In this document: piece by piece, positions 1-8,396 of the stretch | Position numbering within the stretch: the stretch's first letter is position 1 | Layout of the letters: each line of letters opens with the position of its first letter | Source: Butyribacter intestini | GTDB taxonomy: Bacteria > Bacillota > Clostridia > Lachnospirales > Lachnospiraceae | Assembly (NCBI GenBank): GCA_001414325.1 | Contig: LLKB01000007.1 | Location: forward strand, 62,001-126,000 | DNA: 64,000 nt | Reading direction: 5' to 3' | Position numbers and translations under genes: made by a program | Notes under the pieces: generated by a model | What the model was told of the DNA's origin: nothing | What the model saw: the letters and a program-made list of their open reading frames with translations, nothing else | Database searches by the model: none

Positions 1-2
1 TC

Positions 3-458
3 AAGCTTACTGCAAATGACGGATATAAACTTAAAAGTTCAAAAGTTTCAGTTGCCGTAGACGGAAAGAAAGTTTCAGGCGGATATTCATACGACAGTGG
101 AGTATTGACAATAGACTCGGTTTCGGGGGATACTACTATTATAGCGATAGCTGACAAATCGGGTTCAAGTGACAGCAAATCAAAGAAGAAAAAGACGACT
201 GCAAAAAAAACTACGAACAAGAAAAAGTCAACAGGCAATAAGAGTAAAAGCGGCAGTGGTACGAGCGGTACTAAGTCAGGAAGTTCAAAGTCTGTACAGG
301 CTCTTAAAAGGTCGGGAAAAGCACCGGTTAATTATCATACAGGCAGCTATAAAGCTCCGAAAACAGGACAGGATTTTGATACAAGATATGCCGGAGCAGC
401 AGGAATTGTGTTTATCGGTGTTGGACTTGTATTGTTAAAGAGAAGAAAAATTGTATAA
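3..458 (+). CDS. C-terminal part of a cell-wall-anchored surface protein (5' end outside the window)
   Basis: The reading frame is open from the window edge to the stop at 456-458, so only the C-terminal 151 residues are seen. They show a beta-rich, Ig-like stretch, then a Lys/Ser/Thr-rich low-complexity linker, and finally a sorting-signal-like end: APKTG, a hydrophobic segment (AGIVFIGVGLVLL) and a basic tail KRRKIV. In Gram-positive bacteria an LPXTG-like motif followed by a membrane segment and positive tail is cut by sortase and linked to peptidoglycan; here the first residue is A rather than L, a common clostridial variation. The lysine-rich linker is typical of wall-spanning spacers. 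The biological role of the missing N-terminal part cannot be told. Confidence 0.75.
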   Translation, partial: KLTANDGYKLKSSKVSVAVDGKKVSGGYSYDSGVLTIDSVSGDTTIIAIADKSGSSDSKSKKKKTTAKKTTNKKKSTGNKSKSGSGTSGTKSGSSKSVQALKRSGKAPVNYHTGSYKAPKTGQDFDTRYAGAAGIVFIGVGLVLLKRRKIV

Positions 459-469
459 ATGATATTAAT

Positions 470-555
470 ATGCAGGGGTCAAAATGTTTTTTGCACCCTG
501 CATCATATTTTGAAAATAAAGTTAAATTGAAAAACGCCCGTTGTGGCGTTTTTTT
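470..555 (+). terminator. Two successive hairpins ending the surface-protein transcript
   Basis: A first hairpin pairs ATGCAGGG (470-477) with CCCTGCAT (496-503). A second, classical rho-independent terminator pairs ACGCC (534-538) with GGCGT (545-549) and runs into seven Ts, with an A run on the 5' side that could also serve the opposite strand. Confidence 0.7.
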
Positions 556-655
556 GATATGACATAATAATAGTGGGATAGTTTTTATGTGGTGTTATTT
601 TATGATGTTTTTTGCTCCTGGTGCCCCACTGCTTTACGAGCATTTTCCTATACAA

Positions 656-682
656 TAAAAAAGATTCCACTTTCGTGGAACC
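656..682 (-). terminator. Rho-independent terminator of tRNA-Lys
   Basis: On the minus strand TTCCAC-gaaa-GTGGAA (plus 665-680) is followed by TCTTTTTT. It lies 23 bases downstream of the tRNA-Lys 3' end, so it ends that transcript. Confidence 0.8.
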
Positions 683-704
683 TAAGAAATAGAATATGTT
701 GCAA

Positions 705-777
705 TGCGCCTCCAGGGGTTCGAACCCTGGACACCCTGATTAAGAGTCAGGTGCTCTGCCAACTGAGCTAGAAGCGC
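705..777 (-). tRNA. tRNA-Lys (anticodon CTT)
   Basis: Read on the minus strand, the 73-nt segment folds into a full cloverleaf: acceptor GCGCTTC pairs with GAGGCGC and an A discriminator follows. The D stem is GCTC/GAGC. The anticodon stem CCTGA/TCAGG holds loop CTCTTAA (anticodon CTT). The T arm carries GGTTCGAACCC. CCA is not encoded. Confidence 0.93.
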
Positions 778-898
778 ATATATTGTCTTTTTTCAACTCG
801 AACTCGACAACAATCAGATTATATCAGAATGTTTATGCAAATGCAAGCACTTTTTTTGAAAAAATACTGATTTTATTTTGTAGTAATTTGTAAATTTA

Positions 899-949
899 TA
901 TGATAGAACAAATTCGTTGCCATCTCCTATACCGGCAAGGAAAGGAGGT
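899..949 (+). promoter_or_regulatory. Promoter and self-sequestering leader of the small toxin gene
   Basis: A TATGAT -10 box lies at 899-904 with only a weak -35 (TTT-rich) upstream. In the predicted leader ATCTCCT (922-928) can pair over 7 bp with AGGAGGT (943-949), the Shine-Dalgarno sequence itself. Fst-type toxin mRNAs use such a 5' stem to hide their ribosome site; the resemblance is structural and inferred from pairing only. Confidence 0.5.
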
Positions 950-974
950 GTTTGCTATGGAGCGCATAACTTCC
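948..974 (+). repeat. Direct repeat a (toxin start region), antisense target
   Basis: Covers the end of the Shine-Dalgarno, the ATG and the first codons. It matches 1130-1154 with one substitution and a short internal indel (shared cores GCTATGG and CATAACTTCC). Because the second copy is transcribed from the other strand, the two RNAs would be complementary here. Confidence 0.8.
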
Positions 975-1043
975 ATATTTGTTACTGTCATGGGTGGTGT
1001 GATTTGTCATTACATTATCAAATGGTTAGATGGTGACAAATAA
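957..1043 (+). CDS. Small hydrophobic peptide, Fst-like type I toxin candidate (28 aa)
   Basis: A 28-codon ORF with a strong site AAAGGAGG 8 nt before ATG. The peptide starts MERITSIF, has a central membrane-spanning segment (SIFVTVMGGVICHYIIKWL) and ends in a short charged tail after Trp (KWLDGDK). This layout, hydrophobic helix followed by W-L-D and a charged tail, is that of Fst/Ldr-type membrane-acting toxins. A convergent small RNA lies just downstream, shares a bidirectional terminator with this transcript and carries the complement of the toxin start region. That arrangement is the hallmark of the par/Fst locus of enterococcal plasmids. The peptide itself is too short for confident family assignment; it could instead be a membrane signalling peptide. 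Confidence 0.65.
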   Translation: MERITSIFVTVMGGVICHYIIKWLDGDK

Positions 1044-1090
1044 TTGGTAACTAGCCTGTGGTATTAAGCCTTCCACGCAAAAAATAGGAA

Positions 1091-1162
1091 TAAAAACCCC
1101 CGATGTAGCAGCATCGGGGGTTTTGTTTTGTGTTCGCTATGGAACATAACTTCCTTTTGTCT
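1091..1162 (-). ncRNA. Putative antisense antitoxin RNA (about 70 nt), RNAII-like
   Basis: A minus-strand promoter with TTGCAA (1192-1197), a 17-bp spacer and a perfect TATAAT (plus 1169-1174) would start a transcript near 1162. It would run through the repeat at 1130-1154 and stop at the bidirectional terminator, giving about 70 nt. The RNA includes the complement of the toxin ribosome-site/start-codon region (through the direct repeat) and shares the terminator stem-loop with the toxin mRNA. These are the two contact regions used by RNAII of the par locus. No expression data are available; the call rests on the promoter, repeat and terminator geometry. Confidence 0.65.
1092..1125. terminator. 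Bidirectional rho-independent terminator shared by toxin mRNA and antisense RNA
   Basis: CCCCCGATG (1097-1105) pairs with CATCGGGGG (1112-1120) around a 6-nt loop. It is flanked by AAAAA on the left and TTTTGTTTT on the right, so it can end transcription from both directions. Confidence 0.9.
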
Positions 1163-1168
1163 AACGAC

Positions 1169-1197
1169 ATTATAGCATATGTAAAAATGATTTGCAA
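1169..1197 (-). promoter_or_regulatory. Sigma-A promoter of the antisense RNA
   Basis: Minus strand: -35 TTGCAA at 1192-1197, 17-bp spacer, -10 TATAAT at 1169-1174. Confidence 0.7.
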
Positions 1198-1261
1198 TAT
1201 GCATATTATGAGAATTATTTTCGCTGTGTCTATTCTTGTATTTTGGGTATCGTCAAACAGC

Positions 1262-1444
1262 GTAACAGTTCAGCCTTGCATTTCTTACATTCATAAACCT
1301 GCCAGCGAGCTGTCAGTCGCTGCTTTGCAGCTTATGTTTGCTCATTTCAGAAATGAAAGGCTATTCTACCATAAAAAGGTACTTAACAATACAATGAACA
1401 AGCTCATTGTATTGCCAATTATCTTTTTATGGCTGAACTGTTAC
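1262..1444. repeat. Dispersed element with GTAACAGTTCAGCC inverted ends (copy 1, 183 bp)
   Basis: GTAACAGTTCAGCC at 1262-1275 is matched by its exact complement GGCTGAACTGTTAC at 1431-1444. The right half contains an inner hairpin (ATACAATGA with TCATTGTAT) that is nearly identical to the element at 12313-12389. The left arm continues for about 40 bp in a sequence also found, inverted, at 51550-51607. No ORF of substance lies inside. It looks like a MITE or REP-type palindromic element; mobility is inferred from the multiple copies. Confidence 0.75.
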
Positions 1445-1615
1445 CAAACAGCAAAATCTATTACAAAAAAATCTAGCATATGCCATATAAGAGTGCTATA
1501 CTTAGAGGGAAGTGTGTTATTGTTCACTCGCAAACACATTAGTTTTCAGCCTATGAATTTATGAGTGGATTTTACATTGGACTAAATGCAGTTAAGTATA
1601 GAAATGAGGTTTGAA

Positions 1616-2806
1616 ATGATAGCAAAAAAGATGGTTAAATATGTTGAAGGAAGTTCTGTAATCCGTGCCATGTTTGAGGAAGGAAAGAAAATGGCAGCAA
1701 AATATGGAGCAGAAAATGTATATGATTTCAGTTTGGGTAATCCGAGCACACTTCCACCTAAAGAAGTGAATGAAGCAATTATTGATATTGCATCTAACGA
1801 GGATCCAAACCGTTTACATGGATATATGAATAATTCTGGTTTTGAGGATGTAAGAGAAGCTATAGCACAGTCACTTAATAAAAGGTTTGACACACATTTT
1901 TCCCAGAAAAATATTTTGATGACGGTAGGTGCGGCAGGAGGTCTTAATGTTATTCTTAAGTCTATAATAGACCCGGAGGATGAGGTTATCGCATTTGCAC
2001 CGTATTTTGGAGAGTACAATAATTATGTGGCAAACTTTGATGGAAAGATAGTTGCGGTTTCTCCTAATCCACCATCATTTCAGCCAAATATAAAAGAATT
2101 TGCGGAAAAGATAACACCTAAGACAAAGGCGGTTATCATAAACAATCCAAATAATCCTACGGGAGTTGTATATTCGGAGAAGACGATAAAGGAGCTTGCA
2201 AAAGTCCTTGAGGATAAGCAGAAAGAATACGGAACGGCGATTTATCTTATAGCTGACGAGCCTTACAGAGAGCTTGCATACGATGGGGTCGAAGTTCCAT
2301 ATCTTACAAAATATTATGATAATGCTATTGTTGGGTATTCATACAGTAAGTCATTGTCACTTCCGGGAGAGCGTATCGGTTATCTTGTTATTCCTGATGA
2401 AGCAGACGATTTTGAAAATCTTATTGCGGCGGCAAATGTTGCAAACAGGATTTTAGGATTTGTAAATGCACCGTCACTTCAGCAGCTTGTTATAAAGAAA
2501 TGCCTTGATGCGAGCACTGATATTTCAATTTACGACACAAATCGTACACTTTTGTATGATAAACTTACATCACTTGGCTTTGAGTGTGTAAAGCCACAGG
2601 GTGCTTTCTATCTCTGGATGAAAACGGCAGAGCCTGATGATGTGGCATTTGCGACAAAGGCAAAAGAGTTTAATCTTTTGATAGTTCCGGGAAGTTCATT
2701 TATGTGTCCGGGATATGTAAGGATTGCTTACTGTGTGGAAAAGGCGATGATAGAAAGGTCGTTTGCGGCATTTGAGAAGCTGGCACAGAGTTATGGATTG
2801 AAATAA
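1616..2806 (+). CDS. Class I/II pyridoxal-phosphate aminotransferase (AspAT-like)
   Basis: A fold-type I PLP aminotransferase of 396 aa that would transfer an amino group between an amino acid and a 2-oxoacid in the cytoplasm. The sequence shows the usual landmarks: YDFSLGNPS near the N terminus, HGYMNNSG, NNPNNPTGVVY in the middle, then ADEPYREL with the cofactor-binding Asp and Tyr, and YSYSKSLSLPGERIGY, in which the Lys after SYS is the Schiff-base lysine. The ATG at 1616 is preferred because ATGAGG lies 6 nt before it; a further 10-codon upstream extension to 1586 lacks such a site. The exact substrate (Asp, Ala or aromatic) cannot be read from the sequence. A second aminotransferase follows 186 bp downstream. 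Confidence 0.85.
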   Translation: MIAKKMVKYVEGSSVIRAMFEEGKKMAAKYGAENVYDFSLGNPSTLPPKEVNEAIIDIASNEDPNRLHGYMNNSGFEDVREAIAQSLNKRFDTHFSQKNILMTVGAAGGLNVILKSIIDPEDEVIAFAPYFGEYNNYVANFDGKIVAVSPNPPSFQPNIKEFAEKITPKTKAVIINNPNNPTGVVYSEKTIKELAKVLEDKQKEYGTAIYLIADEPYRELAYDGVEVPYLTKYYDNAIVGYSYSKSLSLPGERIGYLVIPDEADDFENLIAAANVANRILGFVNAPSLQQLVIKKCLDASTDISIYDTNRTLLYDKLTSLGFECVKPQGAFYLWMKTAEPDDVAFATKAKEFNLLIVPGSSFMCPGYVRIAYCVEKAMIERSFAAFEKLAQSYGLK

Positions 2807-2991
2807 ACAAGCCGCTGAAAAAATAAAAACACAGCTAAATTTTTCATTAAAAAATAAATGGTTTAAAAGTAAAAATATAAACAAGAAATCGTATAAAACA
2901 GAATGAGCGGCTGAAAAATAAAAATTTAAATAAAATTTTATATAAAAACGGCGAAAAGCCGATAAGACAGTAAATCAGACGGAGGATTACC

Positions 2992-4044
2992 ATGAGCAGT
3001 TGGAAAGATAATTTAAGAACTATAGACCCATATGTACCGGGAGAGCAGCCACAGCTTAGTGATATGATAAAGTTAAACACTAACGAAAATCCATATCCAC
3101 CATCACCGAAGGCAAGGGATGTGCTGACAAATTTCGCACTTGATACACTCAGGCTTTATCCGGATCCTGATTCGTCACTTCTCGTAAATGCGATAGCAAA
3201 AAGATATGAGGTTGGAGCGGACCAGGTGTTTGTCGGTGTGGGTTCTGATGATGTGCTTGCGATAGCGTTTATGACATTTTTTAACAGCAAAAAACCGATA
3301 CTTTTCCCGGATATAACATATTCATTTTATGATGTGTGGGCAACACTTTTTAATATTCCGTTTGAAAGACCGGCTTTAGATGATGATTTCAATCTTGTGG
3401 CAGCAGATTATTATAAGGAAAACGGCGGAGTTGTTATCGCAAATCCAAATGCACCAACAGGTATCGTGCAGAATGAGAGTTTCCTGAGAGATGTTATAGA
3501 ACATAATCGTGATGTTGTTGTTATAATAGATGAAGCTTATGTTGATTTTTGCGGAGAGTCTGCCTTATATTTGACAAAAGAGTACGATAATGTGCTTATT
3601 GTTCAGACTTTTTCAAAATCCCGTTCAATGGCAGGTATGAGAATAGGCTATGCCATGGGAAATCCTGAGCTTATCAATGCCATGAATGATGTGAGATTTT
3701 CTTATAACAGTTATCCAATGACAAGACTTTCAGTTGCTTTAGGTGTTGCGGCTATTGAGGATGAGGATTATTTCCAGGCAACCAAAAATCAGATAATCGA
3801 GACAAGGGAGTGGACTAAAAGAGAGCTTAAAGCACTCGGTTTTACTTTTGGTGACTCAAAGACAAACTTTATCTTTGCAAAACACAGTACGGTGGATGCG
3901 GAAGTGATTTTTGATAAACTTCGTGAAAAACATATTTTTGTAAGACATTTTTCGGGTGAACGCATAAGAAACTATCTTCGTATATCAATAGGAACGATGG
4001 CTGAGATGGAAAAATTCATTGACGAGTTAAAGAAAATAGTATAG
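2992..4044 (+). CDS. hisC: Histidinol-phosphate aminotransferase family protein
   Basis: This 350-residue protein has the HisC layout. The N terminus reads KLNTNENPYPPSP, followed by RLYPDPDSS and GVGSDDVL. Further motifs are NPNAPTG, VVIIDEAYVDF (Asp and Tyr contact PLP) and QTFSKSRSMAGMRIGY, which contains the Schiff-base Lys and a phosphate-binding Arg. HisC makes histidinol phosphate from imidazole-acetol phosphate and glutamate. No other his gene is nearby, so the protein may also serve aromatic amino acid transamination, as stand-alone HisC proteins often do. It has a strong site CGGAGG 8 nt before ATG and lies about 50 bp upstream of the tagD-like gene, so co-transcription is possible. 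Confidence 0.82.
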   Translation: MSSWKDNLRTIDPYVPGEQPQLSDMIKLNTNENPYPPSPKARDVLTNFALDTLRLYPDPDSSLLVNAIAKRYEVGADQVFVGVGSDDVLAIAFMTFFNSKKPILFPDITYSFYDVWATLFNIPFERPALDDDFNLVAADYYKENGGVVIANPNAPTGIVQNESFLRDVIEHNRDVVVIIDEAYVDFCGESALYLTKEYDNVLIVQTFSKSRSMAGMRIGYAMGNPELINAMNDVRFSYNSYPMTRLSVALGVAAIEDEDYFQATKNQIIETREWTKRELKALGFTFGDSKTNFIFAKHSTVDAEVIFDKLREKHIFVRHFSGERIRNYLRISIGTMAEMEKFIDELKKIV

Positions 4045-4093
4045 TATAAAAAAATATGGATGTTTTACAACTGTATCATACTGGAGGGTAAAG

Positions 4094-4501
4094 ATGAAAA
4101 AAGTAATAACTTACGGAACATTTGACCTGCTTCATGTAGGGCATATAAACATATTAAGAAGAGCGAAAGAACTTGGTGATTATCTTATAGTTGTACTTTC
4201 AACAGATGAGTTCAATGCCATAAAGAATAAGAAGGCATATTACTCATATGAGGATAGAAAGCAGATTCTTGAAGCGATAAGATATGTCGATAAAGTTATT
4301 CCTGAAAATACATGGGAACAGAAAATTTCAGATGTTGTAGATAATGATATAGATGTGTTTGTTATGGGACATGACTGGGAAGGCAAGTTTGACTTCCTTA
4401 AAGATTATTGTGAGGTTGTGTATCTGCCACGAACAGAGGGAATTTCTACATCAAAGATAAAAAAAGATTTAGGTATTAATGGTCAGAAAAAAGAGGACTG
4501 A
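4094..4501 (+). CDS. tagD: Glycerol-3-phosphate cytidylyltransferase
   Basis: A compact 135-aa nucleotidyltransferase of the TagD type. It has GTFDLLHVGH with the HxGH signature at residues 8-17, MGHDWEGKF, and RTEGISTS near the C terminus, which binds the nucleotide. The enzyme couples CTP and sn-glycerol 3-phosphate to CDP-glycerol, the donor for teichoic-acid-like poly(glycerol phosphate). The next gene is a CDP-glycerol polymerase, so the pair forms a supply-and-use unit for a surface polymer. The start is supported by GGAGG 6 nt upstream. Confidence 0.9.
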   Translation: MKKVITYGTFDLLHVGHINILRRAKELGDYLIVVLSTDEFNAIKNKKAYYSYEDRKQILEAIRYVDKVIPENTWEQKISDVVDNDIDVFVMGHDWEGKFDFLKDYCEVVYLPRTEGISTSKIKKDLGINGQKKED

Positions 4502-4518
4502 TAAACCTGAATATTTTA

Positions 4519-4580
4519 ACACTAGCAGCTAGTAGTGTTATGAGCAGACAGCAGAGCGGATTGTGAATATCCGCCTGAAT
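4519..4580 (+). repeat. REP-like dispersed element, copy a
   Basis: AACACTA and TAGTGTT form a first small hairpin (4519-4539), followed by the family core AGAGCGGATTGTGAATATCC. Its GCGGAT and ATCCGC halves form a second hairpin. It sits in the gap after tagD. Confidence 0.65.
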
Positions 4581-4588
4581 TAAAAGGT

Positions 4589-4612
4589 GGGACTGTTGGT
4601 GACGACAGTCCC
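4589..4612 (+). promoter_or_regulatory. Hairpin in the leader of the CDP-glycerol polymerase gene
   Basis: GGGACTGT (4589-4596) pairs perfectly with ACAGTCCC (4605-4612). No T run follows, so it is a leader or processing stem rather than a clear terminator. It lies 28 nt before the chosen start codon. Confidence 0.5.
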
Positions 4613-4640
4613 TTACAAGTGTTTAGAAAGGATTTTTAAG

Positions 4641-7600
4641 ATGTTTATAAATAAGGCGAGGGCAAAAATGGTAAGCGGTTACCATGTGTTGAAAAACAAT
4701 GCCAGAAGAATACTGAAAAGAGCACCAAAAATGAAGTTTTTTTATGGCAGCTATTATAAGCACTGTCCTGTTGTGGAGAACAGGATATTGTTTGAGTCGT
4801 TTCATGGTTCGACAATCTCAGATTCTCCGTTTTATATTTTAAAGGAACTTTTATCGAGAGAAGATGCGGACAAATATGAGATTTATTATAGTACAAATCC
4901 ACAGGACTATGAGACACACAAGAAATTTATTGAAGCAAATAACATTCCGGTTAAGCTTGTAAGTATTACTTCTTATAAATATTTAAAGGTACTTGCAACA
5001 GCAAAATATCTTATTAATAACAGTTCGTTTCCGGTGTATTTTATAAAAAAGGATGAGCAGGTTTATCTTCAGACCTGGCACGGAACACCGTTAAAGACTC
5101 TTGGAAAGCAGATGCGTAAGGGTATCGAGTCAATGTATAATGTTCAGCATAACTTCTTGCAGGCTACTTATCTTATGCATCCAAATGAGTTCACCAAAAA
5201 TGCGATTATGGAGGATTACAATCTCAATCCTTTATATACGGGAAAAGTTGCACTCAGCGGTTATCCGAGAAACAGTATCTTTATGGATAAGGAAAAGGCG
5301 AAAGAGGTTAGAAAGCAGCTTGGTCTTGAGGACAAGGTCGTATATGCATATATGCCTACATGGCGCGGTACGAGCAATCATTCAGTAAATCAGAATGCTT
5401 ACGGCAGAGAAGTAACGAAGATGATGCAGTACCTTGATAAAAACCTCAAGGATAATCAGGTTTTATATGTAAACTTCCATCCGATACTTAAAAACAGCAT
5501 ACAGCTTGGAGATTATAAACATATTAAGAGCTTTCCGGCTGAGGTCGATAAATACGAATTTTTAAATAGTGTTGATGCACTTATAACGGATTATTCGAGT
5601 GTATTCTTTGATTTTTCAGTTACGAGAAAGCCTATTATCCTCTATATGTATGACTATGATAAATATATGTCAGACAGAGGAACTTATTTTGATATAAAAG
5701 AACTTCCTTTTGTAAAACTTTATGAACTCGAAGATTTAAAGGAATGGCTTGTATCTGAAAAGATACTCGGTGCAAGCTATGATGATGGAGATTATTGCGA
5801 GAAGTTCATCAAATATGATTCGCTCGATGCACCTGCTAAAATGCTCGACCTTGTATTATACGGCAAGGAAGAAGGTATGATAGTTGAGGATTATTCAGAA
5901 AATAGACAGAAACCCAGAAGAATCATACATCCTCAGAAAGCATCGACAAAAGGTGACTTTGAAGTTATCAAACAGTTTTCAAAGGATAACGATATTGTAC
6001 AGTTTGAGAAGAAGTGGTTTAGAAAAAAGGTTAGTTGCATACTGTATGATGATTACAATTATGACTTTGATTATGTCATAATCACAAATACAACACCGAG
6101 AACCTACTGGGAAGAGTTTTTGTATAAGCTTGGTGTTAAATCTGTCATTGCAAGACTGCAGGAGAGAGAACTTAAGAGAACTTTCCCTAACTTAAAGGTT
6201 CAGACACCGTATCTCAGAGAGTTTTATATTGCAGCGGAGGGTTGTGGTACAAGAAATACTGAGAGAATACCGGTTGAGTCAGATATAGAAAGCGGTGAAA
6301 ATGGGATTACATTAACCGTAAGAAATAAAGAGCGTTTTGTACCACTCAGCTTTATGCTTCTTGAGAAAGATTATTCTATCTTGTGTATGAGAGAACTTTC
6401 AGACGAAGAGAGAAAGAGCGGAGTTATCCACGAAGATTTCAAAAAATGGAATGAAAAAATGTCGCCGGTCGGAAGATACCAGCTTGCAGCCGAATTTGTG
6501 GACATGGAGTCCGAAGAAAAATTTATCGGAACATTCTATTGTCCTGAAATTGCTAAAAAAGCAGATGCAGGGGCAGAAAAGTATGATAAGCCGGATGCAT
6601 ATCTTGCTCCGTGCATAATAGAAAAAGTCGGAGATCCGGACAGCATACGCTTCTATGAAGAGGGAAAAGTGGCTGTTATTCCATATTCAAGAAACGGAGA
6701 CAGAACGATTTCAATCACGCTCCGCAGACCGGAGAAGATTGTTGATGAGTACACACAGGCGAAGATTAAAAAGATTAAGTCCAGCAAAAACACCTGTATC
6801 GTATATATGAAGATGAGGAAGCAGGACGGTCTTAAGATTAAGGATGTTGTGCTAAGATACAGAAGTGCACTTACTTATGATATTCCGGTCAAATACGATA
6901 TAAGGGAAAATGATGTTCATTATTTCATTACCGCATACATCAATTTTGATGAGATGAACTTAAGAGAGCTTTATTGGGATTTAAGAATACTTGCAGACAA
7001 ACATGGCTTTGAAAATGAGATAAGGGCAAGATTTGTAAATAATTACTGGAAAGATAAATTTTATATTACAAACAGACAGTATTCAGCAGGCGAGGGGCAT
7101 ATGACATTCCCTTATTATACAAAGGGAGGCTGTCTTGCATTCCTCTATCGTCAGGATTCAGAATATGATGCGTATTCGACGAAAGTTAAAGAGATAGTTG
7201 CGAGCGGAATATATGTATTGTTTAAGCCTTTATTAAAGAGAAAGAAGATATGGCTTGTATATGAGAAATTCTGTTCGATGGCACAGGACAACGGATATTA
7301 TTTCTTTAAATATTGTATGGAAAATCTCTCGGATGAGGAGAAGAAAAATATTTATTATGTAATAGATAAGAAAGCTCCTGATTATGAGAAGATTAAAGAA
7401 TATGATGACCATATAATACAGTTTATGAGCCTGAAACATGTTTTATATGTACTTGCCGCCGTATTGTATGTTGCATCGGACTCCAGAACGCATCTTTACG
7501 CATGGAGATGCAAGACGAGCCTTATCAGGTCAAAGATTGACAAACGACCTATATTCTTTCTCCAGCATGGAGTTACGGCTCTTAAACAGGTCGGACCACT

Positions 7601-8336
7601 GTTTGGAAGAAAGGGAAGCAGTCCTATGACCTATTTTGCGACAACTTCACAGTTTGAGCAGGATATAGTAGTAAAATATCTTGATTATTCCGAGGCAAAA
7701 TCGCCTATTACGGGATTTACAAGATGGGATGTTCTTGAGGATACTTCGACAAAAGATGATAAACTTATACTTCTTATGCCGACATGGCGTTCATGGCTTG
7801 AGGAGGTAAGTGATGAAGATTTCTTGAAGAGTGAATATTACAAGAATTATTCAAGTCTTCTTCAGAGCGAGCGACTTGACGCTATATTGGAGAAGAATGA
7901 TGCAAGGATGATATTCTACATTCATCCAAAGTTTGCAGGATACCTTAAGAACTTCAAAAAAACGGGTGAGAGAATAACATTGGTTCCATTTGGACAGGAG
8001 CCATTAAATGAGATTATGAAAAAATGTCATTTACTTATAACAGATTATTCAAGTGTATGCTGGGATGTTTATTATCAGAAGAAACCGGTAATTTTCTATC
8101 AGTTCGACCTTGACCATTATAATAATGCTCATGGAAGCTATATTGATATGGAAAATGAGTTGTTTGGACGACACGCATATGAGAAAGAAGAGCTTATAGA
8201 TAATATAGAAGACTGCATAAATAAAGATTTTGCACTTTTGCCGGATGATGAGAAAAATCACAATCATTACTTTGAGTATATAGATGATAAGAACAGTGAG
8301 CGTACTTATATCTATCTTAAGAGTAAAGGATATTAA
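4641..8336 (+). CDS. Tandem-domain CDP-glycerol:poly(glycerophosphate) glycerophosphotransferase (TagB/TagF family)
   Basis: This 1231-residue protein carries two copies of the TagB/TagF glycerophosphotransferase domain joined by a 400-500 residue middle region of unknown function. Copy one (about residues 60-390) shows TWHGTPLKTLG near 145, MPTWRGT near 238 and ITDYSS near 315. Copy two (about 880-1200) shows LQHGVT near 975, MPTWRSW near 1045 and ITDYSS near 1133. The family moves glycerol phosphate from CDP-glycerol to a membrane-bound acceptor on the inner leaflet. One domain could prime and the other elongate, or each could use a different substrate. The ATG at 4641 has AAGGA 8 nt before it; an upstream GTG at 4587 would start inside a hairpin. 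The gene lies downstream of tagD. Confidence 0.85.
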   Translation: MFINKARAKMVSGYHVLKNNARRILKRAPKMKFFYGSYYKHCPVVENRILFESFHGSTISDSPFYILKELLSREDADKYEIYYSTNPQDYETHKKFIEANNIPVKLVSITSYKYLKVLATAKYLINNSSFPVYFIKKDEQVYLQTWHGTPLKTLGKQMRKGIESMYNVQHNFLQATYLMHPNEFTKNAIMEDYNLNPLYTGKVALSGYPRNSIFMDKEKAKEVRKQLGLEDKVVYAYMPTWRGTSNHSVNQNAYGREVTKMMQYLDKNLKDNQVLYVNFHPILKNSIQLGDYKHIKSFPAEVDKYEFLNSVDALITDYSSVFFDFSVTRKPIILYMYDYDKYMSDRGTYFDIKELPFVKLYELEDLKEWLVSEKILGASYDDGDYCEKFIKYDSLDAPAKMLDLVLYGKEEGMIVEDYSENRQKPRRIIHPQKASTKGDFEVIKQFSKDNDIVQFEKKWFRKKVSCILYDDYNYDFDYVIITNTTPRTYWEEFLYKLGVKSVIARLQERELKRTFPNLKVQTPYLREFYIAAEGCGTRNTERIPVESDIESGENGITLTVRNKERFVPLSFMLLEKDYSILCMRELSDEERKSGVIHEDFKKWNEKMSPVGRYQLAAEFVDMESEEKFIGTFYCPEIAKKADAGAEKYDKPDAYLAPCIIEKVGDPDSIRFYEEGKVAVIPYSRNGDRTISITLRRPEKIVDEYTQAKIKKIKSSKNTCIVYMKMRKQDGLKIKDVVLRYRSALTYDIPVKYDIRENDVHYFITAYINFDEMNLRELYWDLRILADKHGFENEIRARFVNNYWKDKFYITNRQYSAGEGHMTFPYYTKGGCLAFLYRQDSEYDAYSTKVKEIVASGIYVLFKPLLKRKKIWLVYEKFCSMAQDNGYYFFKYCMENLSDEEKKNIYYVIDKKAPDYEKIKEYDDHIIQFMSLKHVLYVLAAVLYVASDSRTHLYAWRCKTSLIRSKIDKRPIFFLQHGVTALKQVGPLFGRKGSSPMTYFATTSQFEQDIVVKYLDYSEAKSPITGFTRWDVLEDTSTKDDKLILLMPTWRSWLEEVSDEDFLKSEYYKNYSSLLQSERLDAILEKNDARMIFYIHPKFAGYLKNFKKTGERITLVPFGQEPLNEIMKKCHLLITDYSSVCWDVYYQKKPVIFYQFDLDHYNNAHGSYIDMENELFGRHAYEKEELIDNIEDCINKDFALLPDDEKNHNHYFEYIDDKNSERTYIYLKSKGY

Positions 8337-8348
8337 TATTGTTAAAAT

Positions 8349-8396
8349 ATTCGCAGCGCCCGTAGTTGTTATACCGGACGCTGCGAATTTAGGTTT
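8349..8396 (+). terminator. Hairpin terminator after the polymerase gene
   Basis: ATTCGCAGCG (8349-8358) pairs with CGCTGCGAAT (8379-8388), with extra pairing inside the loop. The following T run is short and interrupted, so efficiency is uncertain. Confidence 0.6.

Noticed and set aside
589-771. Open frame overlapping tRNA-Lys
   Set aside because: Half of it is the tRNA read in reverse and the other half the terminator; no ribosome site.
1130-1564. 144-codon open frame overlapping the antisense RNA and the inverted-end element
   Set aside because: It begins in the repeat copy and terminator side of the toxin locus, runs through a palindromic element, has no ribosome site and reads as low-quality protein. 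Both underlying structures explain the sequence.
2807-2991. T-box or his leader before hisC
   Set aside because: No T-box sequence, no His-codon run and no terminator/antiterminator pair. Only A-rich DNA with two similar GCCGCTGAAAAA / GCGGCTGAAAAA stretches.
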